Notes: a model not told the origin generated them from the sequence alone. A DNA stretch of 64,000 nucleotides from Pseudomonas sp. NFACC02 (GCF_900110765.1 NZ_FOEO01000001.1:124001-188000), one strand, 5' to 3'. Shown: positions 54,046 through 63,252, counted from the stretch's first letter. Made by a program: numbers and translations.

Positions 54046-57000
54046 ATGGCTTTAACCCCGCACCCCCTCAATCCGGCCTTACGCGCCAGTCACGTATCGC
54101 CCGGCGGTTCTGCCGAGTCCGTTGATGGCCCCCGGCAACGCAAAGGCGTGCTCGCGCGGGTCGCTACGTTCAGTCAATCGACGATCAGTAAAGGGCGTCA
54201 CCTGGCCACAGGCCTTTTCAAGGCAAAACAGGGCGATGCGTCGTCGATACCGCGCAGCACACGTTCAGCGACGCCGTCACTGTCGCCAACGCCACCGGTC
54301 GGGACTCGCGCGTCGACGCCAGAAGCCATCGAAATGGGTCCCCGGCTGAACATTGCCCTGAGCAATGCCGCAAAACATCAGCAACTGATCTTCGGCACAG
54401 GTGAACACCTCAATCGCACGGAAAAACTGCTGGACAGCATTCTCAACAAACCCGGCCAGTACTATCAGGGCGTGGCCGAGCTCAACCGCAACGACGAAAA
54501 AACCGAGTACCTCATGGTCGATGCCGAGCACCGACTGGTTCACGCCCACGCCAGCGGACGGGCCGTGTCAGTGTTCAAAAGCAGCGAAAACCGGCCCAAC
54601 AATGCGTCCAATGTCCCACTTCCGGACAACGCCCATCGTGCGCAGATCACTGGCGTTCATGTCGACGAAAACAACAAGGCCTGGCGCCTCCATGAAGGCA
54701 CGCTGTACGCGCTGGAGAACGGCAAGTGGACGACACACGCTGCCATTTCCGGGCTGAAAAGCCTGCACAGCACGGGCGACGGTAAGGTGTATGGGCTGGG
54801 CGATGACGGCAAAGTACGATCATTGGACCATCCAGACACTCCCCTGCCCTTCACCCACAAGGTGCTGTCGCTGGCCAGTACTCCCGAGGGGGAGCTGGTG
54901 GCGTTGTCTGAAGACCCGCTCAAAAACCTTACGGTTGAACGCCTCAATGCGTTTGGCGAAGGGCTGCACGATGTGCAAGCACTCACCCCGCCTACCGGGA
55001 CGCGCAACGATGAGGCCTTCGTACCCAACGCCGTTGCGATTGTCGCAGACACGCTGTTCGCCACCAGCGCCTCTGGAAAACTGCTTCAAGCCCACCTGCG
55101 CGACCACGACCTCATGCCGTCGCTGGACCCTGACGCCCCGGCGGGCGCCTTGGTGCCACGCCCGCCGGTGATCGGCCTGCCGCTGAAACTGAGCGTGGCC
55201 CTGTCCTCGGCCAACCTGACTGCAGCGTATGGCAATTATTCGATCAGCGACCTGTTCAACGACGAACAGGGTGGTCTGCATGCCCGGGTGAAAGATCAGA
55301 AAGGCGTCGAACACAGCGCGTCATGGGACAACGCAAGCCGGGATTTCCGCCCGGGCTGGCAGATGGCACCGCTGATCATGGACCGCCAGAACGGACTGCC
55401 CGCGCTCAACCCCCTGCCTCACCAGCAGATCCACCTCGCCCGCGGCAACATTGCGCGGCACGGCGACGACCTGCTGGTCCAGGACCCGCGCACCGAGGTC
55501 TGGAAAAAAACCAGCGAGAAGAGCATCAAGGGACTGCAACGCGGGCAAGACGGGTTCGCTTACCTGATCGACAAAGACAGCAAGCTCAAGCAGCTCAAAG
55601 TCGCGCCTCAGGCCAGCGCTCACGGCATGGGCTCAGGTGTCGACCTGGCGTTGCCGGGGCGCGGCACCGAAGCCAAAGGCACCGTCATGCGGGGCGCCGA
55701 GCATTTGCAGGTGGACCAGGTCGCCGTACAGAACGACCAGAAATACATGACCTTAAGTGGTGGAAAACTACGCCTGCACGACCAGAACGGCGAACGGGCA
55801 ACGCTGCCCTTGCCGCCAGGGACAGGACCTGTCCAGGCGATCAGCAGCGGCGGCAAGGACTGGTACGCGCTGCGCGATGACGTGCTCTTCCGTCTGCCTG
55901 GTCAGAGTACCGATCCGAAGGCGATCCAGGGCGAGCATCCCTGGGAAGCCATCACGTTGACCGGCCCTGCGGCGGGCGCCCGACTTGAGGATATACGGCC
56001 TGCTTCCGACGGTCGTCTGTTGGCCAGCACTGACCAGGGCGAATTCGTCAGGGCGCAAGACGGCACCTGGAGCACGGCTCAGTCAAAAGCTGGACCGACC
56101 CGCCAGGCGCACCGTCACTATGATCAACTGGTCGCTGGCGAACCGGCCTTCACTCGGCGCGGCAACCTCAAGACCAGCTTCAACGTGCTGGGACGCGGCA
56201 ACGTCGAAACGATCAAAGCGCAACAATTCGCGCCCAACACCCTGACCCAGAACTACGTCACCGCACACGTCTCACCAACCGGCGCCATCAAGGTTCCCGC
56301 CGACAGCATTCAGCATGCGTGGAAGGGACGCGAAGGCCTCAGGCCGATCTACACCGATGAGCGAGACGTGCTTCAAGCGTTGACGCTGAAAGCTTCCGAA
56401 GCCGTGATGAATCCCGGCTCAGCGACACTATCGGCCCGCATCGACGCGCTCAGAGAGCTACCGGCCTCGCCGCAGTCGGTAAAACTGAATGAATTGACCG
56501 AGCTGTTCGACTGGTTCCAGAAAGGCGTGGTCGAGGATATGCAGCGCACCTTGCGCGAATTGGCGCAGGGTCAGAACGCGCTGCTGAAAAACGGGGCGAT
56601 CAACCCTCAATTCCAGGGCAAACCGCGCGCCGACGATATGCTTGCCGACATTGCCCAGGTCGCTCGCCACAGCGGGATCGACGATGCGCATCCGCTGGGC
56701 CAGTTGCTTGCCTCGCTGCAGGACAAGCACTTCACCCTGGAACACCGCAACCCACAGACCGCCCTCGATTCATCGCGCAAACGGGGTGACGATCAGGCGC
56801 TGCTGCGGGCGCGACTGGCACTGGACGTCAAGGTCCTGAGCGATCTCAGTGCTCAGTTGGACGGGCTGACCCGGGAAGCGAAGAAGCCGGGGCGCCAGGA
56901 TCTGGACACGTTCGCAAAAAATCTGGCGACTTTGCACAACGACGTCTACGAAGGCAACTCGGTCAAACGCTACACCGATGCCGGGTTCCGCAATCACGCT

Positions 57001-58821
57001 GCACTGGAGGCCAGCTACGACGCGACCAAAAGCCTGCTCAAGTACATGCGCAAGGACAACCACCCGGTCAAACGCAATGTGCTTCAGGGACTGGAGAGCA
57101 ACCCTCAGGAACTGGTCGGCAACCTGACCAATGCCCTGCGCGACCTCGAACCCCGGGAGAGTCTAAAACTCAACCGCAACTACGGGGGCGGCATCACCGG
57201 CGGTGTCTCGGGCCCCGAAGGCCAGGCGTTTCTGGGCTTTCGCGGCAGTATCGACCCGGAGCGAACCTATGGCTTGACCTTCACCCGCTTCGACCGGGGC
57301 CTGAAGGTGGCGCTCAGCCGCGAGGGTGCGATCAGCGGCACTGCGAGTTTTGGCTTTGGTGGCGGTATTTCCGACACCAAAAACACACCCGGCGACAGTC
57401 ACAAGAACATTCAGTCCAACGCCGGTTGGTTCGGCGGCAGCCTTGACGCCAAACACAAGTACACCGACAACACGGCACTGAGCTTCTTTATCCGTGACGA
57501 CGAGCTGGAAGATTTCATTGGCGACCTGATGCAGACGCCGCTGCACACCAGCAAGCGCCCCGACGATGCCGGTCTCAAGCCCATGGCGCTGATGGACCGT
57601 GGCGTGGAAAAGGAGGTGCGGACCGGTAGCAAGCACACCTTCGATCTGGATCTGGGGCTGAACCTGGAGTCACGCACCAACTATGGCCAGACCGACGCCG
57701 AACCCGTTGCCGGTTTCATGCGCTTCGGTGCGGGCCTGCTGGCCAGTCTGTCGCTGCTCAGTGCCGAGCGCGAACGAACCGAAGGACGCGGCAGCGACGG
57801 GCTGACTACCGATATTTACAGCAGCAACCGAGCGCGGTTTCTCGAAAAGGGCTCGGTGTCGGTGTATGCGCGGATGTTCAGCACGGTCTTCAGCTCGCGC
57901 CCCGACAACCTGTTCATCGCGGGCGGCGCTCCCTTGGGCGTGACCGCGAGCCTGTCGTTCGACAACAAAACGGGAAAATCCTACGACGTGCGCTTCAAGC
58001 ACGCCCTGCCGGTTCAGGACAACGACGTGAAAAGTCTGGGCCAGACGCTGGAGAAAGCCTTTCCCGAAATGACAAAAAACCCGTCGGATTCAGGTAAATC
58101 CGCTGAGCAGACCCTGCAGCACCTGAAGGCTAAATACCTGGGCATCGGCCCGGCAAAAAATGATGCGCAGTACGCAGCGCTGACCAGCCTGCGGCAGCTG
58201 GACCGCCAGAACACTGCGGCCCGGCAAGGCTCCAGTCTGATGTCCCTGATGGACATGGTGGTCAAGCACAACAACGTCAACCGCATCGATCAGGTCGCCA
58301 TGAGCAAGCGCGGTATCGACTGGACCAAGAAACTGCTCGGTCTGGACGTCAACGCCGGAAACGCCGAACACATTCACGCGCTGATGAGTGCCGACGCGCA
58401 GCTCAAAGGCCTGCTCGACGAATTGAAAAGCACCAAGGGCACGACACGCGCCGAACTCAAACTGGAAGTCAAAGACGAGATCAAACAACGCATCGAGGAC
58501 CGGGCGCTGGCCGGAAACCTCACCGACGAAGCGCTCAAGGCCATGCTGGCCGATAAAGACAACCTGCGCATCAAGAGCATCTCGATCTTTCGTTCCGCCG
58601 CCAAAGACGATGCGCTGGGCGTAGCGCTGCCCTACGTCAGCTTCAAGAGCGGCAGCAACCTAAGCATCGAGCGCCTGCGCGGCGAGGTCACGTTCGAATA
58701 CGGGCTGGATCAGACCCGGCCAAAGGCATTCAGCCTGGACGGTGAGCAGGCCGATCAGCACGACCCTCAGCCCGCACGCGAAATGGCAAGCGATAGCAAC
58801 GGCGGCTACAGGCCGAGCTGA
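54046..58821 (+). CDS. avrE: AvrE/DspE-family type III effector
   Basis: This 1591-residue protein is homologous along its length to AvrE/DspE/WtsE effectors injected into plant cells. They disturb host water balance and defence, and members have been reported to form water/solute channels. Visible parts: a polar N-terminal secretion region (~1-100) shorter than in AvrE1 (DC3000 AvrE1 is ~1795 residues); a beta-propeller-like region (~130-700); two WxxxE motifs (WRLHE 213-217, WKGRE 759-763); a conserved middle (KRGDDQALLRARLALDVKVL, then NDVYEGNSVKRYTDAGF); glycine-rich beta-strands (~1045-1130, GGGITGGVSGPEGQAFLGFR); and the family C-terminus (FKSGSNLSIERLRGEVTFEY). The usual lysine-rich C-terminal tail is missing; it ends SNGGYRPS. 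ATG 54046 is preferred (GGACGG 6 nt upstream); ATG 54031 adds five residues. A hrp box precedes it and the chaperone gene follows by 48 bp. Confidence 0.93.
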   Translation: MALTPHPLNPALRASHVSPGGSAESVDGPRQRKGVLARVATFSQSTISKGRHLATGLFKAKQGDASSIPRSTRSATPSLSPTPPVGTRASTPEAIEMGPRLNIALSNAAKHQQLIFGTGEHLNRTEKLLDSILNKPGQYYQGVAELNRNDEKTEYLMVDAEHRLVHAHASGRAVSVFKSSENRPNNASNVPLPDNAHRAQITGVHVDENNKAWRLHEGTLYALENGKWTTHAAISGLKSLHSTGDGKVYGLGDDGKVRSLDHPDTPLPFTHKVLSLASTPEGELVALSEDPLKNLTVERLNAFGEGLHDVQALTPPTGTRNDEAFVPNAVAIVADTLFATSASGKLLQAHLRDHDLMPSLDPDAPAGALVPRPPVIGLPLKLSVALSSANLTAAYGNYSISDLFNDEQGGLHARVKDQKGVEHSASWDNASRDFRPGWQMAPLIMDRQNGLPALNPLPHQQIHLARGNIARHGDDLLVQDPRTEVWKKTSEKSIKGLQRGQDGFAYLIDKDSKLKQLKVAPQASAHGMGSGVDLALPGRGTEAKGTVMRGAEHLQVDQVAVQNDQKYMTLSGGKLRLHDQNGERATLPLPPGTGPVQAISSGGKDWYALRDDVLFRLPGQSTDPKAIQGEHPWEAITLTGPAAGARLEDIRPASDGRLLASTDQGEFVRAQDGTWSTAQSKAGPTRQAHRHYDQLVAGEPAFTRRGNLKTSFNVLGRGNVETIKAQQFAPNTLTQNYVTAHVSPTGAIKVPADSIQHAWKGREGLRPIYTDERDVLQALTLKASEAVMNPGSATLSARIDALRELPASPQSVKLNELTELFDWFQKGVVEDMQRTLRELAQGQNALLKNGAINPQFQGKPRADDMLADIAQVARHSGIDDAHPLGQLLASLQDKHFTLEHRNPQTALDSSRKRGDDQALLRARLALDVKVLSDLSAQLDGLTREAKKPGRQDLDTFAKNLATLHNDVYEGNSVKRYTDAGFRNHAALEASYDATKSLLKYMRKDNHPVKRNVLQGLESNPQELVGNLTNALRDLEPRESLKLNRNYGGGITGGVSGPEGQAFLGFRGSIDPERTYGLTFTRFDRGLKVALSREGAISGTASFGFGGGISDTKNTPGDSHKNIQSNAGWFGGSLDAKHKYTDNTALSFFIRDDELEDFIGDLMQTPLHTSKRPDDAGLKPMALMDRGVEKEVRTGSKHTFDLDLGLNLESRTNYGQTDAEPVAGFMRFGAGLLASLSLLSAERERTEGRGSDGLTTDIYSSNRARFLEKGSVSVYARMFSTVFSSRPDNLFIAGGAPLGVTASLSFDNKTGKSYDVRFKHALPVQDNDVKSLGQTLEKAFPEMTKNPSDSGKSAEQTLQHLKAKYLGIGPAKNDAQYAALTSLRQLDRQNTAARQGSSLMSLMDMVVKHNNVNRIDQVAMSKRGIDWTKKLLGLDVNAGNAEHIHALMSADAQLKGLLDELKSTKGTTRAELKLEVKDEIKQRIEDRALAGNLTDEALKAMLADKDNLRIKSISIFRSAAKDDALGVALPYVSFKSGSNLSIERLRGEVTFEYGLDQTRPKAFSLDGEQADQHDPQPAREMASDSNGGYRPS

Positions 58822-58869
58822 ACCCAGAGAACCCCTTGAATCATTCACTTACCGTCAGAGGAGCCCCAC

Positions 58870-59316
58870 ATGGCAACGGCAAACGCACTGATTGACGCGC
58901 TGGGCAGACAGTTAGGCAGTCCTTTGCAACTGGAAAACGGCGTCTGCGCACTGTTCGAAGGTGACCGCGAGGTGGCTATCATCGAAATCCCGATGTCAGG
59001 TGACGTCGCGGTTCTTCACTGCAAGCTGTCACTGGGCGTGGACGCCGGGCTGCACGAGCGGTTGCTACGCCTGAACTTCAACACGGACGCGATGCACGGT
59101 TGCTGGATGGCCCTCGACGAACGCTCGGATGTGCGCCTCTGTGCGCATGCCCCTCTGGACGCGCTGAACGAAATCAGCTTCGTGCACTGGGTGCAGGGTT
59201 TTGTGCAACAGGCCAGGGACATCCCGGCCCTGTTGAGGAACCCTCTCTTCGGGCCTGCAACACCGACCCAATCTGGACCTCGCCCGGCAAGATCGGCTCC
59301 CGCCATGAGCGGCTGA
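58870..59316 (+). CDS. avrF: CesT-type chaperone of the AvrE effector (AvrF/DspF-like)
   Basis: This 148-residue type III secretion chaperone is expected to bind the effector N-terminus and keep it secretable. It has CesT-fold features: an N-terminal helix ATANALIDALGRQLG, paired strands (SPLQLENGVCALFEGDREVA, DVAVLHCKLSLGVD), the helix and strand LHERLLRLNFNTDAMHGCWM with ALDERSDVRLCAHA, and a final helix FVHWVQGFVQQARDIPALL. It is acidic and small, as this class is. The last ~20 residues (ATPTQSGPRPARSAPAMSG) form a disordered tail beyond the fold. It has an AGGAG site, lies 48 bp after the effector stop, and is transcribed from the same hrp promoter. It corresponds to AvrF/ShcE/DspF by position and fold. 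Confidence 0.87.
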   Translation: MATANALIDALGRQLGSPLQLENGVCALFEGDREVAIIEIPMSGDVAVLHCKLSLGVDAGLHERLLRLNFNTDAMHGCWMALDERSDVRLCAHAPLDALNEISFVHWVQGFVQQARDIPALLRNPLFGPATPTQSGPRPARSAPAMSG

Positions 59317-59479
59317 AGCGGAGGTTTTCGAGGGTATCCCGCACCGCCAGCCCGGCATGACGTTTTTCACCATCTGCGCGCCGCTTTCAAAACTTGCCGG
59401 AATGCCATCTCTCTACGATTCTGTATGCACCGCCCCCACAGGGTGGCCGAGCTCACAAATACGCGCCGGAGAGGCCAGC

Positions 59480-59926
59480 ATGAAGACAGTAGCCGAACTA
59501 CTGAAGTTGAAAGACGTGCAACACCGCGTCCCGCATACCGTGAGGCCGGATCAGAAGGTCGTTGAAGTGATCATGCTCATGGCGGACAAAAACATCGGTG
59601 CCGTGCCGGTGGTGCAGGACGGCAAGGTGGTCGGTATCGTCAGCGAGCGGGATTACGTGCGCAAGATGGAATTGAAGGGCCGCGCATCGGTCGGCACGCC
59701 GGTGAGCGACATCATGACCCATGACGTCAAAACCGTGAATTCCAACGCTACCGTTGATCAGTGCATGAACATCATGACCGACCTGCGCCTGCGTCACCTG
59801 CCGGTGGTGGATGACGGTCAATTGGTTGGACTGCTGTCTATCGGCGACCTGGTCAAGGAGGCCATCGCCGAACAGGGCCGGCTGATCGAAAAGATGCAGC
59901 AATACATCCGCGGCGAGAGTTATTGA
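59480..59926 (+). CDS. CBS-domain pair protein
   Basis: This 148-residue protein is made of two CBS domains: ~15-70 (PDQKVVEVIMLMADKNIGAV, then VVGIVSERDYVRKMELKGR) and ~78-135 (VSDIMTHDVKTVNSNATVDQ, then DLRLRHLPVVDDGQLVGLLS). CBS pairs bind adenosine nucleotides and act as energy or redox sensors. The start at 59480 (MKTVAELLKLK) has GGAGAGG upstream. It is a stand-alone gene behind the effector locus, and probably the core gene on its right. The tandem repeat array begins 27 bp after its stop. Confidence 0.9.
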   Translation: MKTVAELLKLKDVQHRVPHTVRPDQKVVEVIMLMADKNIGAVPVVQDGKVVGIVSERDYVRKMELKGRASVGTPVSDIMTHDVKTVNSNATVDQCMNIMTDLRLRHLPVVDDGQLVGLLSIGDLVKEAIAEQGRLIEKMQQYIRGESY

Positions 59927-59953
59927 GAAACATAAAAAACAGCGCATCAGATC

Positions 59954-60838
59954 GGTGGGAGCCGGCTTGCTGGCGAATGCGGAGGGTCGGCAACATCACC
60001 CGTGACTGACACACCGCTTTCGCTGCCCTCGTAACCTCGGACGTCTCCTACAGAGTCCGCGTCGTTGACAAGCTCGAGGCCATCCCTCAGATCCTGTCCA
60101 ACCTCGGACCGGTGGGAGCCGGCTTGCTGGCGAATGCGGTGGTTCAGCAACATCAACAGTGACTGACACACCGCGTTCGCGGCCCTCGTAACCTCGGACG
60201 TCTCCCACAGAGTCAGCGTCGTTGACGAGCTCGAGGCCATCCCTCAGGTCCTGTGCAACCTCGGACCGGTGGGAGCCGGCTTGCTGGCGAATGCGGTGGT
60301 TCAGCACCATCACCGGTGACTGACCCACCGCCTTCGCTGCCCTCATAACCTCGGACTGCTCCTACAGAGTCCGCGTCGTTGACAAGCTTGAGACCACCCC
60401 TGATATCTCTTACAAACCTCGGACCGGTGGGAGCCGGCTTGCTGGCGAATGCGGTGGTTCAGCACCATCACCGGTGACTGACCCACCGCTTTCGCTGCCC
60501 TCGTAACCTCGGACGTCTCCCACAGAGTCCGGGTCGTTGACGAGCTCGAGGCCATCCCTCAGATCCTGTCCAACCTCGGACCGGTGGGAGCCGGCTTGCT
60601 GGCGAATGCGGTGGCTCAGCAACATCAACAGTGACTGACACGCCGCCTTCGCGGCCCTCGTAACCTCGGACTGCTCCTACAGAGTCCGCGTCGTTGACGA
60701 GCTCGAGGCCATCCCTCAGATCCTGTGCAACCTCGGACCGGTGGGAGCCGGCTTGCTGGCGAATGCGGTGGTTCAGCACCATCAACGGTGACTGACCCAC
60801 CGCCTTCGCGGCCCTCGTAACCTCGGATGCTCCTACAG
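59954..60838 (-). repeat. Tandem array of ~157-bp REP-containing repeats (5.6 copies)
   Basis: GGTGGGAGCCGGCTTGCTGG recurs at 59954, 60111, 60268, 60426, 60583 and 60740, with spacings 157, 157, 158, 157 and 157 bp. Each unit holds a ~100-bp two-headed REP/BIME (REP head, then the inverted CGTCCGAGGTTACGAGGGC core) plus a ~55-bp linker (GTTGAC(A/G)AGCT(C/T)GAGGCCA). On the minus strand the core matches the elements at 48541 and 48696. Copies differ by scattered substitutions. Long reading frames across the units on the minus strand are an effect of repetition and are not genes. The array lies between the CBS gene and the lipoprotein gene. Confidence 0.92.
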
Positions 60839-60942
60839 GGACTGGGGTGAAGCACGAATCGGTGTCCAGACCGCAGATCTGTGGGATTGAGCTTGCTCTG
60901 AGCGGCATTTCGATGAATGCAGTGGATCCCAGTACAGCACGC

Positions 60943-61695
60943 TCACTGAACCGGTAGAAAATTCAGGAACAGCAGACTTTGCGCGTAGTTCAGGCCAATG
61001 CGTCGATAGCGCTCGTCGAGCATTTGAGCCAGTAAATCGAGTCGCGCAACGATTTTGCCAAATTCGGTGGCGAAGCTGAGGTTGCTGCCCTCTTCCGAAA
61101 TCTCGTTGGAAAACAGCATCAACTCGCCGTTGGCATTCTGGCGCTGGCTCAGCAGCCAGGTCGCTTTCTCGATGTTGCGCGCGGCATTACTGACGAATGT
61201 CGGGTTGATCTGGTCGGTCATGAAAAACTCAAGACGCCCGCCATGCGCGGTGACCAACATACTGCCGATGGCGTAGATGAAGGCGCCTACGCGGTCTCCG
61301 AGGAATTCAGGGCTCAGGGCATAGCTCAGCGCGGCGAGGTCACGACGATTGCCCAGTTGCGCCAGAGCCGTTCGCTGCTCGATGGCGTTGCGCACGTTCC
61401 GCTCGGCAGCACGAGCGTCGATAAATCCTGACTTGCGCCACTCCGCCGGGTTGCGGGCGTAAAGCTTGTTCATCAAAAGATACAAACTTTCCAGGTTGTC
61501 ATGCATGGCTAACGTGGCCATGCGATCCACGCTGGTCTGGAAAAACTCCTGAGGGCGGGTTTCACTGAATTGCGTCGCCATGTCGCGCCCGTCCTGACGT
61601 GTGCAGCCGGCGGCGCACAGCATCAGCGTGCCGACCGCCAGCGTGGCGCGAACACTGCGGTGTACGTAGAAAAAGTGAGACACACCAACCATCAA
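60943..61695 (-). CDS. Putative lipoprotein of unknown function
   Basis: This 250-residue exported protein has a lipoprotein signal (ATLAVGTLMLCAAGC, lipidation Cys at ~31). The mature part is helical and lacks a recognised domain (MATLAMHDNLESLYLLMNKL, AERNVRNAIEQRTALAQLGN, ISEEGSNLSFATEFGKIVAR). Hydrophobic VGAFIYAIGSMLVTA may be a buried helix. It is divergent from mltA with 215 bp between. I do not recognise a function; an envelope role is inferred from the lipoprotein signal and the neighbouring transglycosylase gene. Confidence 0.8.
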   Translation of the reverse strand: MMVGVSHFFYVHRSVRATLAVGTLMLCAAGCTRQDGRDMATQFSETRPQEFFQTSVDRMATLAMHDNLESLYLLMNKLYARNPAEWRKSGFIDARAAERNVRNAIEQRTALAQLGNRRDLAALSYALSPEFLGDRVGAFIYAIGSMLVTAHGGRLEFFMTDQINPTFVSNAARNIEKATWLLSQRQNANGELMLFSNEISEEGSNLSFATEFGKIVARLDLLAQMLDERYRRIGLNYAQSLLFLNFLPVQ

Positions 61696-61910
61696 TCACA
61701 AGCTTCAGCATCTAGACGTCGCGCGGATTCGCCACGTCCTGGCCATGGATAGAGCCGTAATTCGGCAAAAAGTGCGGCAAGCAAGCAATATGGCGCTCAA
61801 TGGTTGCTGAACCCTCGTTAAATTCAGCTATGTGACAGCCTGGGATTTGACGCCGCGCTCACGTTTCACCAAGCTAGCCGACTTCACTCTGCTTTCAGGA
61901 AACACCCCGC

Positions 61911-63071
61911 GTGATCACCACAAGCCTGCACTGGCGCCGCTTTTTGTTCTGCCTCGCTCCGCTGATCGCACTGCTCGCTGCTTGCGACGGCGGCGCGCCC
62001 AAAACCAAGCCTTCCGAGGCCACGACATACGTCAGCGTGGAATGGGACAAACTGCCCGTGGTAAGCGATCAGGACCTGATGGCGGGTTACAACAGTTGGT
62101 TCTCGGCGTGCAAGCGCCTGGCCAAGGACCCGGTGTGGGGACCGACCTGTGCCATGGCCGCGCAGGTGCCACCCAACCCTGCCGCAGTCCGCGACTTTTT
62201 GAAGAATCAACTGCAGGTCTACAGCCTGCGTTCGTCCGAACACGGCGCCAATGGCCTGATCACCGGTTATTACGAACCGATCTACAAAGGCAGCGAAGAG
62301 CACGACGATCAACACCCGGTAGCCATCTATGGCGTTCCGGATGACCTGATCATCGTCAATCTCGACAGTATTTATCCAGAGCTCAAGGGCAAACGCCTGC
62401 GGGGTCGTCTGGACGGTCGGGTGCTGCGCCCTTACGACGACGCCGCGACCATCGACGAGAAAGGCGTCAATGCGCCGGTTCTCGCCTGGCTGGAAAACCC
62501 CATTGACCTGCAGTTCCTGCAGATTCAGGGGTCGGGCCGAGTGCAACTCGACAGCGGCCGGCAGCTACGGATCGCCTATGCCGACCAGAACGGCTATCCG
62601 TACAAACCCATCGGCCGCTGGCTGGTGGAGCAAGGCCAGTTGACCAAGGACGAGGTGTCCATGGGCCGGATCCGTGACTGGGCCATCGCCCATCCCGAGC
62701 GTATCCATGAACTGCTCGGCAGCAACCCGAGCTACGTATTTTTCACCCTGCGTCCAGACAGCAACGAAGGCCCTCGCGGGTCGCTCAACGTTCCGCTGAC
62801 GGCGGGCTACAGCGTGGCCATCGACCGCAAGGTGATTCCGCTGGGCAGTCTGTTGTGGTTGTCGTCGACCCGCCCTGATGGCACGCCGCTGGTCCGGCCC
62901 GTTGCCGCACAGGACACGGGCGGCGCCATCGCCGGTGAGGTCCGTGCCGACATGTTCTGGGGCACCGGCGATGCCGCCGGCGAACTGGCGGGCAACATGA
63001 AGCAACAGGGCCAGATCTGGATGCTGTGGCCCAAGGGCGCAGCGCTGCCCAACGCCAAACCCAAGAACTGA
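61911..63071 (+). CDS. mltA: Membrane-bound lytic murein transglycosylase A
   Basis: This 386-residue outer-membrane lipoprotein cleaves peptidoglycan glycan strands with formation of 1,6-anhydro ends. It has a signal and lipobox (LAPLIALLAAC, lipidation Cys25), the MltA domain (~100-290; GLITGYYEPIYKGSEEHDDQ, LQFLQIQGSGRVQL, PSYVFFTLRPDSNEGPRG) and the C-terminal 3D domain (~305-380; PVAAQDTGGAIAGEVRADMF) with catalytic Asp335 in QDTGG. The start is GTG at 61911 with AGGAAA upstream. It is of normal family length. It is divergent from a lipoprotein gene. Confidence 0.96.
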   Translation: MITTSLHWRRFLFCLAPLIALLAACDGGAPKTKPSEATTYVSVEWDKLPVVSDQDLMAGYNSWFSACKRLAKDPVWGPTCAMAAQVPPNPAAVRDFLKNQLQVYSLRSSEHGANGLITGYYEPIYKGSEEHDDQHPVAIYGVPDDLIIVNLDSIYPELKGKRLRGRLDGRVLRPYDDAATIDEKGVNAPVLAWLENPIDLQFLQIQGSGRVQLDSGRQLRIAYADQNGYPYKPIGRWLVEQGQLTKDEVSMGRIRDWAIAHPERIHELLGSNPSYVFFTLRPDSNEGPRGSLNVPLTAGYSVAIDRKVIPLGSLLWLSSTRPDGTPLVRPVAAQDTGGAIAGEVRADMFWGTGDAAGELAGNMKQQGQIWMLWPKGAALPNAKPKN

Positions 63072-63198
63072 CGGTCCACCCGTACGGAACCGGTGGCGAT
63101 TGAAGACGTCACATTGACCGGCGATGCTGCCCCTCGGTGCCCTTGCAGCGCGGATATGGCTCGCGGTTGTTCCAGGCCGAGACCGAAGGGAAACGCTC

Positions 63199-63223
63199 GA
63201 ACATGACAGCCAAGGTCATGTTC
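63199..63223. promoter_or_regulatory. Inverted repeat GAACATGAC-N7-GTCATGTTC
   Basis: A perfect 9-bp inverted repeat with 7-bp spacer lies 95 bp upstream of the MFS start and 30 bp upstream of the PtxS-type operator. It may be a second regulator site or a hairpin ending mltA transcription (no T-run). Confidence 0.5.
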
Positions 63224-63252
63224 AAGCTGTCAACTGTCGATGGGCAGGTTCC

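Noticed and set aside
59954..60838. CRISPR array
   Set aside because: Units are ~157 bp, repeat almost completely, have no unique spacers, and no cas gene is near.
59947..60908. Several repetitive minus-strand reading frames (HRIRQQAGSHRSEV-type peptides)
   Set aside because: They arise because the 157-bp units lack stops in that frame; the peptides merely translate REP sequence and change frame between units.
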